From: an uncultured Prevotellaceae bacterium
GTDB taxonomy: Bacteria; Bacteroidota; Bacteroidia; Bacteroidales; Bacteroidaceae
DNA: 64,000 bases
Direction of reading: 5' to 3'
Assembly (NCBI GenBank): GCA_902788605.1
Contig: CADAKX010000029.1
Location: 1-64,000 of the forward strand
Shown here: positions 15,414 through 25,041 of the stretch, piece by piece
Position numbering within the stretch: position 1 is the first letter of the stretch
How the letters are laid out: the number at the start of each line of letters is the position of its first letter
The notes under the pieces: model-generated
Databases searched by the model: none
The model's input: the letters and a program-made list of their open reading frames with translations, nothing else
What the model was told of the DNA's origin: nothing
Made by a program: the position numbers and the translations under genes

Positions 15414-18400
15414 AATCATATTTATCAATAGTGCCAACATACCGTATGCGGAGATTTCTGTGGATGGCAATGTGCATTTTACAGGAACGCAGGGTGTGGG
15501 CAAGAGCACCGTATTGAGGGCGTTGCTGTTCTTCTACAATGCCGACAAGCATCGTTTGGGCATTCAGCAGGGGCAGAAGTCGTTTGATGAGTTCTATTTC
15601 CGTCAGTCGAACTCACATATCCTCTATGAAGTGATGCGCGACAATGGAGCTTATACCATTTTGGTGAGTCGGTATCAGGGACGAGCTTCATGGCGATTCA
15701 TCGATGCACCTTATCAGCGTGAATGGCTTATTGACGATGAGAAGCAGGTGTTGAGCGACTGGGTGAAGATACGTGAGCGTATCGACAAAAATGTGGCTGT
15801 CTCTGCAAGGATAGACTCTGGCGTGATGTTCAAGGACATTATCTTTGGCAATACTCATGATCATAAATACACGCGTTATGCTCTGGTGCAGAGTGCTCAC
15901 TATCAGAACATTCCGCGAAGCATACAGAACGTGTTCCTGAATACCAAACTGGATGCAGACTTCGTGAAGAACACCATTATACAGTCTATGGCTGATGAAG
16001 ATTTGCCCATCGATCTGCAGACTTATAGACGGCTGGTTACGGATTTCGAACGCGAGTATGACGAAATAGACTGCTGGTTCCGACAGACACGAGACGGTAA
16101 TTACCCTATACGCCAGCAGGCACTGAAGATTGCCGAACAGGGAAGAAAGATAGTGGCTCTTGACCAACAATTGTTGGATGTGTGGCAGATGCTGAATCAT
16201 GCTGTGGCTGAAAGCGAACAACAGATACCGCTTTTGGAGGCAGAGGCAACGGAAGTGAAAACAGACATAGAAAAGGAATGTAGTCGCGAGAAGGAACTCA
16301 CTACCGAATATGAGAAGGAGAACAATTCGCTCCGAGAACAACTTGGTGAAAAGAAAGGAAAACTGAAAGAGATAGCGCAGGCAAGAAAGGATTTTGATGC
16401 CATGGGCATTGAAGAAAAACTTACGCTTGCTAATCGTGAGAATGCTATTAAGCAGGAAGCAGCCGACAAACAGATGCTGTTGGACGACCTTCTGAAAACC
16501 CATGCCTCGATAGAGGAGAAATACAATATTGCACGAGGAAAACTGGAAAATGCCCAGCAGACATTTGAGAATAGCCAGAAAGAGGCGTATTATCAGAAGC
16601 AAGCCACGTTGCAGACAGAGCGTAAGCGCCTGGAAGATGAACGTACGAAATACAGAAACCAGTTCGTGGACGCCTTCAATAGCTGGCGACATGAGTCTGA
16701 CGAACGTCTGCAAATGTTGTTGGAAGAACAGCATAGAGCCGACAGTGCATTGAAAGAACTCCGTCAATGGCATCCTATGGCTGAGGCTATCCAACAGGTG
16801 ACGGAACAACTGCGGCAGTTGGCTGTGAACGAGAAAGAGAATGATGCTCAGCAGACTGCTGTGAAAAGTCAGATTGCTCAGATTACAGCTGAGTATGAGA
16901 TGAAAGAGGCTGAGCTGAAACAAGCGTCTCAACGTGAGCAGGAACGTCTTGTGGAAATACGTACTCAACAACGCGGGCAAATTGAGAAAATCAATGAATT
17001 GCTTGCTCATCTGGATGGTTCTCTTTATCATTGGCTTTGCGAGAATGTGGAAGGTTGGGAAGACACGATAGGCAAGGTGGTTGACGAAGAGCGAATCTTA
17101 TATGCCGGGGGCCTTGAACCTCAGTTGGGTACTGCATATGACAGCCTGTTTGGCGTACGGCTGAACTTGGGCCAAATTGAATCAGTGCATCATACGCCTG
17201 ATGAATACAGAGCGGAGAAGAAGACTTTGGAAGAGAAAGTGCAGCAGATAAACCGACAACTCACCCAACTGCCCGTTACCCTTCAGGAAGATATTTCGAA
17301 ACTTGGAAGGAAATATGCTCCACAGCTTAATCCGCTTCGGCAGAAGGCGACATTATTAAAGGTTGAAAAAGAACAAATACCCGTCAAGCGGCAGAATCTG
17401 CAAAACCAACAGCACAAGCTGGAGATGGAAGAGCAGGAACTCGTCACAAAAGAGAAAGAGACTCGCGAACGCGCCTTCAATGAAGCACTTTTGAGCGTGC
17501 AGGAAGATAAAGATGTCCGTGAGAAAAAGGAGACCAAAAACAAAAAAGACCTCAAAGACCTTGATACAGCCTTTAATAAATCTGCAAAGGCGCTCGACGA
17601 AGAACTACGCATATTCAAAGAGACGCAGGCATCAGAAGCAGCTGTCAGGAATCAGGAGTTTATAGCCCAGAAAGCCCAGCTTAACGAACAGCAGAAGGCA
17701 GAACTGGCAGGAAAGGGTGTGGATGTAAAACTGCTTGAACAATACCGCAAGGCGCTGGAGGATTTGAGAGCGCTGTTGACGAAGATTGAAAAAGAGCGCC
17801 CAGACGTCATCAGATACCGCGACGCAGAGCAAAACCTGTTTGCCAAGGAGCCGGAGATCAGGAAGACCATCAAGGACATCGAGCAGCAACTCGCTATGAT
17901 GCGTCAGCGCTATGAAGACAAGCGGACGCGGATAGAGAAGAAGCGGCAGGAATTGGAAGAACAACATAAGACGGTTGTCAAGAATCTGACACACAGGCGG
18001 GAGGGGTTAAACCTTTATCATCAGGTGGTGGAGACTGAACATCTAGTGCCTGATACTTTCCTCTCTGATGATAAGACGATAATCACCAACCAGGATTGCC
18101 AGCAGCTGTTGAGCCAGCTTCGCGGAACGGTGAACCAGAAACGGGAGTCGATAGACAAGCTGAAAGATACGGTCGTCAGTTTCAATCGCAATTTCAAACC
18201 GCAGAATGCCTTCCATTTCAACACAATGCCTGTGACGGACAACGACTATCTGCAGATTGCCGTTGACTTGCAGGACTTCATGGACAACAACAACTTGGGG
18301 CGTATATCAACGGAGATAGGTGCTTTGATGAAACGTCGTTCGGATGTGGATGGTGTGATACTTGATATTAACCGTGATTTTGTGGAGAAGAATTTTGCCG

Positions 18401-19002
18401 GTGTCATAAAAAGTATTGAACTCAGGGCCAATGAGTCGTCGGACAAACTGATGCAGTTGCTTATGTCTATTCATGACTATACAGTCGAGAATGCTCTCTC
18501 AATTGGTGAACTCAACCTCTTCTCAAGCGGCAATCGTGATGAGGTGAATCGCAAGGTGGTGGACTATCTGAAGAGCCTCTCTCATCAGTTGCAGAACGAG
18601 CCCAACCGCCCAACGGTTTCACTTGGCGATGCCTTCCGCTTGCAGTTCCGCGTGAAGGAAAACGACAACGACACCAACTGGGTGGAGCGTATCAACAATG
18701 TGGGGTCTGACGGTACAGACATACTGGTGAAGGCTATGGTCAACATCATGCTCATCAATGTGTTCAAAAAGAAAGCAGCCAGGAAGAGTGGTGACTTCAT
18801 TGTGCATTGTATGATGGACGAGATAGGTCGATTGCATCCTAACAATATCAAGGGTATCTTGCAATTTGCCAACTCACGTAACATCTATCTTATCAACAGT
18901 TCGCCAACGTCGTATAATCCGTATGATTACCGCTATACCTATCTGCTAAGTAAGCATGGTGTGAAGACGCGAGTGGAGAAATTGTTGAAACGGATCAAAT
19001 AG
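15397..19002 (+). CDS. jetC: Wadjet protein JetC (SMC/MukB-like ATPase)
   Basis: This 1201-residue protein has an ABC head split by long coiled coils. Walker A is GTQGVGKST at residues 30-38. Two coiled-coil arms rich in Glu, Lys and Gln run roughly from residue 250 to 930, with a hinge-like non-coil region near residues 540-600. The C-terminal head has the signature-like GSDGTDILVK and the Walker B strand HCMMDEIGRLHP. It powers DNA loop extrusion in the Wadjet complex. It overlaps jetB by 17 bases and is followed by jetD after 8 bases. All ATPase motifs appear intact. Confidence 0.88.
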   Translation: MKYLNKIIFINSANIPYAEISVDGNVHFTGTQGVGKSTVLRALLFFYNADKHRLGIQQGQKSFDEFYFRQSNSHILYEVMRDNGAYTILVSRYQGRASWRFIDAPYQREWLIDDEKQVLSDWVKIRERIDKNVAVSARIDSGVMFKDIIFGNTHDHKYTRYALVQSAHYQNIPRSIQNVFLNTKLDADFVKNTIIQSMADEDLPIDLQTYRRLVTDFEREYDEIDCWFRQTRDGNYPIRQQALKIAEQGRKIVALDQQLLDVWQMLNHAVAESEQQIPLLEAEATEVKTDIEKECSREKELTTEYEKENNSLREQLGEKKGKLKEIAQARKDFDAMGIEEKLTLANRENAIKQEAADKQMLLDDLLKTHASIEEKYNIARGKLENAQQTFENSQKEAYYQKQATLQTERKRLEDERTKYRNQFVDAFNSWRHESDERLQMLLEEQHRADSALKELRQWHPMAEAIQQVTEQLRQLAVNEKENDAQQTAVKSQIAQITAEYEMKEAELKQASQREQERLVEIRTQQRGQIEKINELLAHLDGSLYHWLCENVEGWEDTIGKVVDEERILYAGGLEPQLGTAYDSLFGVRLNLGQIESVHHTPDEYRAEKKTLEEKVQQINRQLTQLPVTLQEDISKLGRKYAPQLNPLRQKATLLKVEKEQIPVKRQNLQNQQHKLEMEEQELVTKEKETRERAFNEALLSVQEDKDVREKKETKNKKDLKDLDTAFNKSAKALDEELRIFKETQASEAAVRNQEFIAQKAQLNEQQKAELAGKGVDVKLLEQYRKALEDLRALLTKIEKERPDVIRYRDAEQNLFAKEPEIRKTIKDIEQQLAMMRQRYEDKRTRIEKKRQELEEQHKTVVKNLTHRREGLNLYHQVVETEHLVPDTFLSDDKTIITNQDCQQLLSQLRGTVNQKRESIDKLKDTVVSFNRNFKPQNAFHFNTMPVTDNDYLQIAVDLQDFMDNNNLGRISTEIGALMKRRSDVDGVILDINRDFVEKNFAGVIKSIELRANESSDKLMQLLMSIHDYTVENALSIGELNLFSSGNRDEVNRKVVDYLKSLSHQLQNEPNRPTVSLGDAFRLQFRVKENDNDTNWVERINNVGSDGTDILVKAMVNIMLINVFKKKAARKSGDFIVHCMMDEIGRLHPNNIKGILQFANSRNIYLINSSPTSYNPYDYRYTYLLSKHGVKTRVEKLLKRIK

Positions 19003-19010
19003 GCTCAATT

Positions 19011-19838
19011 ATGGCAATAAGTGCATCTATACAAGCTTTGATAGCAGGCGAACAGGTTGCAGGTTCTCGTATAAGCAGAAAAATGCTTGAAGAACTGGTG
19101 GATGAGGGTTTGCTATCTGTCGTGACTCGTGGCTCAAGGAAGTCTTATCGGGCTCGTGACATTGAGGCATTAAAGAGATTCCTCATAGACAAGGATGAAA
19201 GCTATCGTATGCTTGATATTAATGCATCCGATTCTCGCGCTTCAATGGCAGCGGAAACAGGTAATTCCAAATTGGTGAAAGTCCGCTCGTGCCCAGGCTT
19301 TCCTGTGAATACCTTCGAACCTATAACGTGTAAACTGAATGCTATAGATATCGTGATCAATCCTGTTGAGGGAAGTTTTTTGTTTATCACAGATTGGAAA
19401 GTGTTCTCCATCCCTGAGGACGTCGTTGTGGTAGGTGTTGAGAATATGGAGAACTTCCGGATGATTCGCCAACAGCGAGCGTTATTCGAATCAGAAATAG
19501 GCAAGCATCGCTTCTTGTTTGTTTCCCGTTATCCTCAATCAACCGACTTACGTTCCTGGCTCCAATCTATCCCTAATAGATATGTTCATTTTGGTGACTT
19601 CGATTTGGCTGGCATTCACATATTCTTGACAGAATTCCATCAATACCTTGGGGACCGTTCATCGTTCTTTATTCCGTCAGACATTGAAAAACGATTGGCA
19701 AAAGGATCAAATGCTCGTTACAACGAACAATATGAGAAGTATCATAAACTTCATTGTGATATCAACAAAGTACAAAATCTTATAGACCTCATTAACAAAT
19801 ATCATAGAGGTTATGACCAAGAAGGGTATATTGAATAA
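19011..19838 (+). CDS. jetD: Wadjet nuclease subunit JetD (Toprim)
   Basis: This 275-residue protein has an N-terminal DNA-binding-like region (ISRKMLEELVDEGLLSVVTR) and a C-terminal Toprim fold: the Glu in VVVGVENMENF near residue 144 and the acidic pair in HFGDFDLAGIHIF near residues 195-205. JetD is the subunit that cleaves plasmid DNA. Typical JetD proteins are nearer 380 residues, so this is a compact form, but the metal-binding residues are present. It lies 8 bases downstream of jetC. Confidence 0.8.
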   Translation: MAISASIQALIAGEQVAGSRISRKMLEELVDEGLLSVVTRGSRKSYRARDIEALKRFLIDKDESYRMLDINASDSRASMAAETGNSKLVKVRSCPGFPVNTFEPITCKLNAIDIVINPVEGSFLFITDWKVFSIPEDVVVVGVENMENFRMIRQQRALFESEIGKHRFLFVSRYPQSTDLRSWLQSIPNRYVHFGDFDLAGIHIFLTEFHQYLGDRSSFFIPSDIEKRLAKGSNARYNEQYEKYHKLHCDINKVQNLIDLINKYHRGYDQEGYIE

Positions 19839-19870
19839 TAGCGACAGCAACAAAAACGTTATAAGAATAT

Positions 19871-21937
19871 ATGGCAGCACGAAGATATTACTACTCGGAT
19901 TCCATTATGGACTTTCTGTCTCGGAGCAATAACGAGATAGTGGGGGCGTTGACTCTGGCGTCGCAGCATGACGTGAATGATGAGACGTCGAAGTCGTGGG
20001 TGGAGGAGATTGAGACGATGCGCGAGGTGCTGGGCCCGTATGATGGAAGGGGAAGCGTGTACTTCGAGTACAATATCCCCCGAATGGGTAGGCGCGTGGA
20101 TGTGATTGCTGTTATCGATGGTATCGTCTTTGTGCTGGAGTATAAGACTGCTGAACGGGAGTTCTCACGGGAGGCGCTTGTGCAAGTATGGGACTACGCT
20201 ATCGACCTGAAGAATTTTCAGGAAGGTAGTTTGGAGAGGATATTGATTCCGATTCTGGTGGTTCCTGCGGAGAAAGGTTCTCGTTGCCAGACGGCGTTGA
20301 AGCATTTTGGGGACGATGTGTATGAGCCGCTACAGGTGAATACAAAGCGGTTGGCTGAGGCTATCGAGATGGTGCTTGGCGCTGTCCGCTATGATGTGGC
20401 ACCTACGCAAACCGATGACCAATGGGCCAAGAGCGGATATTCGCCTACGCCTACTATCATAGAGGCTGCCATTGCGCTATATGAAGAGAATACGGTTGAG
20501 GACATCACGAAGCATGGTGGAGATATAGACAAGGCATCGGTTGAACTTTGCAGGATTATTGACCGTTGCAGGGCAAACAACAGGAAGGCCATCTGCTTTA
20601 TTACGGGCGTGCCTGGAGCAGGCAAGACGCTCATTGGTCTCAATACGGCTATAGACCAGTTTAACCGTGGCGAGAAGGCTGTGTATCTATCGGGCAACTT
20701 CCCGTTGGTGGAGGTGCTGCAGGAGGCGTTGACTCGCGACTATGTGCGTCGGGACAAGAAACGTGCCAAGGATGAGAGTCGCAAGGCATGCACCAAGGCT
20801 GAGGCCAAGAGTAAGGTGAAGGCTTTCATCCAGATGATTCACCATTACCGTGACTTGTATCTGGAAGGGACTGAGGTGAAAGGAAAGAAGATTGTGCCCA
20901 TAGAAGGGTATTTTCAAAGTCATACGGACAAGGCTTATATTCCTGTGGAGCATGTGGCCATATTTGACGAGGCACAACGGGCCTGGACGAAGGAGGAGTT
21001 GCAGCGGTTTATGCGCGAGAAGAAGGGCATTCGCAATTTCCCGTATTCGGAGCCGGAATATCTGATTTCATGCATGGACAGACAGACGGACTGGGGACTG
21101 GTGGTGTGCCTGGTAGGTAATGGGCAGGCCATCAACAAGGGTGAAGCAGGATTGACGGAATGGATAGAGTCTGTTCACAGGAGTTATCCCGGGTGGGATG
21201 TCTATATGTCGGACTATCTGATTGAGTCGAAGGATATATCTGCGGAAGAGTTGTCGTTGATTAGCAAACAGCTTATTCCGAAGGAGGACCTGCACCTGAA
21301 GATGTCGATGCGGTCGTTCCGGTCTGAGAAGGTGAGCATCTTTGTCAATCAGTTGCTGGCGCTTCAGAAAGATGAGGCTGCGGCCACGTTGAAAGAACTG
21401 GATAAATATCCTATCTTCCTGACCCGCAATCTTGATGTTGCCAAGCAATGGCTTCGCGACCATGCAAGAGGAAGTGAGCGGATGGGACTGTTGGCCAGCA
21501 GCAAGGCTGAGCGACTGAAGGCAATTGGCATCAATGTGCGTTATCAACCCAACTTTGTTCATTGGTTCTTGGAAGATGATACGGACATCAGAAGCAGCAA
21601 CTGTCTGGAAGACACATTGACGGAATTCAAAGTGCAGGGACTTGAGATTGACTGGGCTTGTGTGACGTGGGATGCCGACCTGCGACTGAAGGAAGACTGG
21701 TCGGCATGGCAGCATTTCCAACTGCGGAGTGGTACCAAGTGGCAGAGAATCAATAAGGAAATCAACAAGGAGTATCAGATAAATGCCTACCGCGTGTTGC
21801 TGATCAGGGCTCGTCAGGGAATGGTGATAGTTGTGCCGAACGGGGATAATAGCGTGCCGCCGGACGAGACACGCAAGCCTGAGTGGTATGACGGGATATA
21901 TGATTATCTGAGGTCGGTTGGGATTAGGGAGATATGA
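19871..21937 (+). CDS. DUF2075 helicase-like protein with N-terminal nuclease-like domain
   Basis: This 688-residue protein has two parts. The first 200 residues contain RRVDVIAVIDGIVFVLEYKT, the acidic and Lys arrangement of a PD-(D/E)XK nuclease core. A superfamily 1-type ATPase (DUF2075, Schlafen group 3 style) follows, with Walker A GVPGAGKT near residue 245 and Walker B AIFDEAQRAW, and a C-terminal helicase half (YRVLLIRARQGMVIVVP). Such proteins occur in defence islands. It lies 32 bases after jetD and is likely cotranscribed, but it is not a core Wadjet component. Confidence 0.75.
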   Translation: MAARRYYYSDSIMDFLSRSNNEIVGALTLASQHDVNDETSKSWVEEIETMREVLGPYDGRGSVYFEYNIPRMGRRVDVIAVIDGIVFVLEYKTAEREFSREALVQVWDYAIDLKNFQEGSLERILIPILVVPAEKGSRCQTALKHFGDDVYEPLQVNTKRLAEAIEMVLGAVRYDVAPTQTDDQWAKSGYSPTPTIIEAAIALYEENTVEDITKHGGDIDKASVELCRIIDRCRANNRKAICFITGVPGAGKTLIGLNTAIDQFNRGEKAVYLSGNFPLVEVLQEALTRDYVRRDKKRAKDESRKACTKAEAKSKVKAFIQMIHHYRDLYLEGTEVKGKKIVPIEGYFQSHTDKAYIPVEHVAIFDEAQRAWTKEELQRFMREKKGIRNFPYSEPEYLISCMDRQTDWGLVVCLVGNGQAINKGEAGLTEWIESVHRSYPGWDVYMSDYLIESKDISAEELSLISKQLIPKEDLHLKMSMRSFRSEKVSIFVNQLLALQKDEAAATLKELDKYPIFLTRNLDVAKQWLRDHARGSERMGLLASSKAERLKAIGINVRYQPNFVHWFLEDDTDIRSSNCLEDTLTEFKVQGLEIDWACVTWDADLRLKEDWSAWQHFQLRSGTKWQRINKEINKEYQINAYRVLLIRARQGMVIVVPNGDNSVPPDETRKPEWYDGIYDYLRSVGIREI

Positions 21938-21976
21938 AGAGAGCAATAGAACGGGAATCGAGAACGTTATAAGAAT

Positions 21977-23359
21977 ATGGAAGAAAAGAATATAGACAAC
22001 GAACTGTTTAATCCAGAGGAGATGCAGTCGCCCTTTGATAGCATCAAAGAGGTGGATGCTGAGGGCCATGAGTGGTGGAACTCGCGTAAGTTGGCACGGC
22101 TGATGGGCTACATGAAATACTGGAACTTTGAGCGGCTGATGGATAAGGTGGCTACGTTCCTGCAACAGGAGAAGGGACTTGACCTGAAGGAGCATATGGT
22201 GGAGATTGAGGAAATGGCTCAGTTGAACAATGGCGGTTATCGTCAGGTGACTTCATTCCTTCTCTCACGGACAGCATGTGTCGCTATTGCCCTGAATGCT
22301 GACAAGAAGAAGCCCATTACCAAGGTTGCTCAGGATTACTTTACTCAGAAGATGGACTCGAAGGAACTGGCCACAAGTTTCGAGGGCAATGTTCTGATAT
22401 ATCGCACGAGTACTGGTAAGGTAAATGTTAGTGTGCTGTTCAACAATGATACGTTTTGGCTGTCGCAAAAGCGGATGTCTGAGTTGTATAATGTGACCAT
22501 TCAGGACATCAGTTACCATCTGATACAGATTAATGACAGCGGTGAGTTGCAATTGTCCACAGCTATCAAAAAAGTTTTGATTCCGTCGGACAATTGCGAT
22601 GATACGGGCACGATCCTCTATAATCTGGATGCAATTATCGCCGTTGGTTATCGTGTGAACAGCTACGAAGCTACGCAGTTCCGTATCTGGGCACGCGAGG
22701 TGTTGAAGGAATACATCCAAAAGGGCTTTGTGCTGGACGATGAGCGGCTGAAGGGAAAGAATCCGTTTGGTGCTGACTACTTTGAGGATTTGTTGGATCG
22801 TATCCGCGAGATACGTACCTCTGAACGTCGCTACTATCAGAAGATAACGGATATATATGCCGAATGCAGCAGCGATTACGACCCCAAGAGTGAGGTGACA
22901 AAGACGTTCTATAAGACCGTTCAAAACATGATGCACTATGCTGTAAGTCATCAGACGGCTGCAGAGATTGTTTATAATCGCGCCAATGCCGAGAAACCGC
23001 ACATGGGATTGACAACGTGGAAGAATGCTCCTGACGGACGGGTTGTGAAGAGCGATGTGACCATTGCCAAGAACTATCTGTCGGATAAGGAAATAGAAAG
23101 TCTGAATCTGCTGACGACAGCTTTCCTGGATATGGCAGAGGACAGAGCGCGACGTCATATCATAATGAAAATGACAGACTGGAGAAATCTGCTGGAGCGA
23201 TATTTAGAGATATCCGATCGAGACATTCTGCCAGATTCTGGTTCTATAAGCCACGAGGAAGCCGAAGCCAAAGCGTTGGGAGAATACGAAAAGTTTTGGA
23301 GGATACAGGATAAGACGATTCTCTCTGACTTTGACAGGTTTATTGAAGATTTGAAATAA
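21977..23359 (+). CDS. DinD-RhuM fusion protein
   Basis: This 460-residue protein joins two families. Residues 1-130 resemble DinD/BRO-type proteins (WWNSRKLARLMGYMKYWNFE, then SRTACVAIALNADK). Residues 145-460 resemble RhuM virulence-associated proteins (WLSQKRMSELYNVTIQDISY, GYRVNSYEATQFRIWAREVL). Both families are common in accessory and defence regions, and their biochemical activity is not established. Usual RhuM proteins are about 330 residues and DinD-type about 270, so the fusion is notable. It follows DUF2075 by 39 bases and precedes the Nudix gene by 4. Confidence 0.75.
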   Translation: MEEKNIDNELFNPEEMQSPFDSIKEVDAEGHEWWNSRKLARLMGYMKYWNFERLMDKVATFLQQEKGLDLKEHMVEIEEMAQLNNGGYRQVTSFLLSRTACVAIALNADKKKPITKVAQDYFTQKMDSKELATSFEGNVLIYRTSTGKVNVSVLFNNDTFWLSQKRMSELYNVTIQDISYHLIQINDSGELQLSTAIKKVLIPSDNCDDTGTILYNLDAIIAVGYRVNSYEATQFRIWAREVLKEYIQKGFVLDDERLKGKNPFGADYFEDLLDRIREIRTSERRYYQKITDIYAECSSDYDPKSEVTKTFYKTVQNMMHYAVSHQTAAEIVYNRANAEKPHMGLTTWKNAPDGRVVKSDVTIAKNYLSDKEIESLNLLTTAFLDMAEDRARRHIIMKMTDWRNLLERYLEISDRDILPDSGSISHEEAEAKALGEYEKFWRIQDKTILSDFDRFIEDLK

Positions 23360-23363
23360 GAGT

Positions 23364-23753
23364 ATGAAACAGATAGAAGTTGTGGCAGCGATTATTCGCA
23401 AGGGAGATAGGATTTTCGCCACTCAGCGAGGGTATGGCGAGTGGAAGGACTGGTGGGAGTTTCCTGGCGGAAAGATGGAGGCTGGAGAAACGCCAGAGGA
23501 AGCACTGAAGCGGGAGATTCGCGAAGAACTTTCTACGGAGATAAGTGTGGATGAGTTTCTGTGTACGGTTGAGTATGATTATCCAAAATTTAGATTAAAG
23601 ATGCATTGCTTCCTGTGCTCGCTGGTGACGGAGGCGCTACATCTGAATGAGCATGAGGCGGCGAAGTGGCTGGCGAAGGATGAGCTGGATAGCGTTGACT
23701 GGTTACCAGCAGATGTAAAAGTTGTGAAGACTCTTATGAACAAAACATTATAA
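23364..23753 (+). CDS. MutT-like Nudix hydrolase
   Basis: This 129-residue protein has a complete Nudix box at residues 36-58 (GGKMEAGETPEEALKREIRE, then ELST), with all acidic metal ligands. The start MKQIEVVAAIIRKGDRIFAT and length match 8-oxo-dGTP diphosphatases, which clean the nucleotide pool of oxidised dGTP. It is placed 4 bases after the DinD-RhuM gene and 6 bases before a RAYT gene, in a run rich in DNA-repair functions, which supports a mutation-avoidance role. Confidence 0.85.
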   Translation: MKQIEVVAAIIRKGDRIFATQRGYGEWKDWWEFPGGKMEAGETPEEALKREIREELSTEISVDEFLCTVEYDYPKFRLKMHCFLCSLVTEALHLNEHEAAKWLAKDELDSVDWLPADVKVVKTLMNKTL

Positions 23754-23759
23754 AGATAT

Positions 23760-25025
23760 ATGGCACAAGCGATGGATAAAGGACCAGGGAAGCGGAGGCC
23801 GGTTGACCCCATGAGGCACCACCGTGAAAACGGATGGGACTACAAGGGACGAGCCATCTATCATTTTACGCTGCCTGTGGAGGAGCGCTTTCCGTTGTTT
23901 GGGACGTTGGAGGGTGAGCGTGCGGAGACGGCTTTCGTGAGGCTCAATCCCTTTGGGCGTCGCGTGTGTCAGATGTTGTGCGGGCTGGCGCAGTTTTATG
24001 CCGGGAAGGGGTTCGCACTGAAGGTGCTGGCACAGAAGGTGATGCCCGACCATGTGCATCTGGTGATTCAGGTGCTGGAGCCGCTGCCGCAGAGCATCGG
24101 GGCGGTGGTGCGCGGGTTCAAGAGCGGGTGCACGAAGGCGTATAAGGAGATGTATGGCAGCGGCGAGAACGCCGCTGGAGTGCACGGGAATGGAGAAGAG
24201 AACGCTGCTGGAGTGCACGGGAATGGAGAAGAGAACGCCGCTGGAGTGCACGGAAATGGAGAAGAGAACGCCGCTGGAGTGCACGGGAATGGCGAGGATA
24301 GACACGAGAGGGGCGCGGACGCGCCTGTGTATTTCGCTCGCATTTTTGCGCGCAGGGGTAGTATCTGGCAACAGGACGCGGCCTATTATCATGAGCGCAT
24401 ACTGCATGCGCCTGGGCAGTTGCGAAGGATGATTGACTATGTGAAGGACAACCCGCGGCGGCTTTGGATCAAGAGCCATAACCCTGAGCTTTTCCGATTG
24501 CACAGGCGGACGGAGGCAGCAGGGCTGTCGTTTACGTCGATGGGGAACCATTTTCTCTTGGATTGGCCAGACAAGCAGGTGGTGGAGATGTCGCGAAGTG
24601 CAACTAACGATGAGGTGCAGGAACGGTTGCGGAAAGTATTGGCGGCAGCACACAACGGGACAGTCACCTATACGGCGGCCATCAGCAAGGGCGAGCAGAT
24701 TATCGCCCGTACTTTGCGTGAGCAGGGCTATCCGCTGGTGGTGCTACTTAACGACGGTTTCCCCAAGGAAGGGTCACCGCACGAACGTTACTACAAGCCG
24801 GGGGGCGTGTATTTCGAGGCATGTTCGAAAGGGCAACTGTTGCTGTTGGAGCCTATTGAGCAGACGTTCCTCGATGATGGCATCCAAGCAGCAGTAGAAG
24901 AGACGTTGCGCAGAAAGGCAGAGGCACGGCATTACACCTATACACCCATCCCGGTGACATCGCAGCGCTACCGCTTCGTAGCACTTAATGAGATGGCCAA
25001 GCGGTTGGTTCAAAATATGGAATAA
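23760..25025 (+). CDS. REP-associated tyrosine transposase (RAYT) with C-terminal domain, copy 1
   Basis: This 421-residue protein begins with a Y1 (IS200-like) transposase domain. The HUH motif is in MPDHVHLVIQVLEPLPQS near residue 100, and the Tyr-containing helix is in WQQDAAYYHERILHAPGQ to IDYVKDNPRRLW. Unlike usual RAYTs of 150-230 residues, about 200 more follow, including ISKGEQIIARTLREQGYPL and VVLLNDGFPKEG, which read as a Rossmann or DprA/SLOG-like fold (inference). A tandem repeat of four 11-residue units (ENAAGVHGNGE) interrupts the first domain at residues 136-179. No insertion ends are visible; it sits inside an operon. It closely resembles copy 2 at 31686. Confidence 0.8.
   Translation: MAQAMDKGPGKRRPVDPMRHHRENGWDYKGRAIYHFTLPVEERFPLFGTLEGERAETAFVRLNPFGRRVCQMLCGLAQFYAGKGFALKVLAQKVMPDHVHLVIQVLEPLPQSIGAVVRGFKSGCTKAYKEMYGSGENAAGVHGNGEENAAGVHGNGEENAAGVHGNGEENAAGVHGNGEDRHERGADAPVYFARIFARRGSIWQQDAAYYHERILHAPGQLRRMIDYVKDNPRRLWIKSHNPELFRLHRRTEAAGLSFTSMGNHFLLDWPDKQVVEMSRSATNDEVQERLRKVLAAAHNGTVTYTAAISKGEQIIARTLREQGYPLVVLLNDGFPKEGSPHERYYKPGGVYFEACSKGQLLLLEPIEQTFLDDGIQAAVEETLRRKAEARHYTYTPIPVTSQRYRFVALNEMAKRLVQNME
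24165..24296 (+). repeat. Four tandem 33-base units inside RAYT copy 1
   Basis: Units at 24165-24197, 24198-24230, 24231-24263 and 24264-24296 encode ENAAGVHGNGE four times with minor changes. The word AACGCCGCTGGAGTG in each unit recurs once in RAYT copy 2 (AACGCCACTGGAATG) and in the AlkD-sigma gene. There is no unique spacer, so this is not a CRISPR array. Confidence 0.9.
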
Positions 25026-25041
25026 GTATGTATCAACATTA

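Noticed and set aside
15688..17031. A 447-codon minus-strand frame opposite jetC
   Set aside because: It mirrors the coiled-coil coding region, giving Leu/Phe-rich low-complexity sequence with no promoter.
24165..24296. A possible CRISPR array because of four 33-base repeats
   Set aside because: The units are directly adjacent without spacers and are in frame within a transposase gene.
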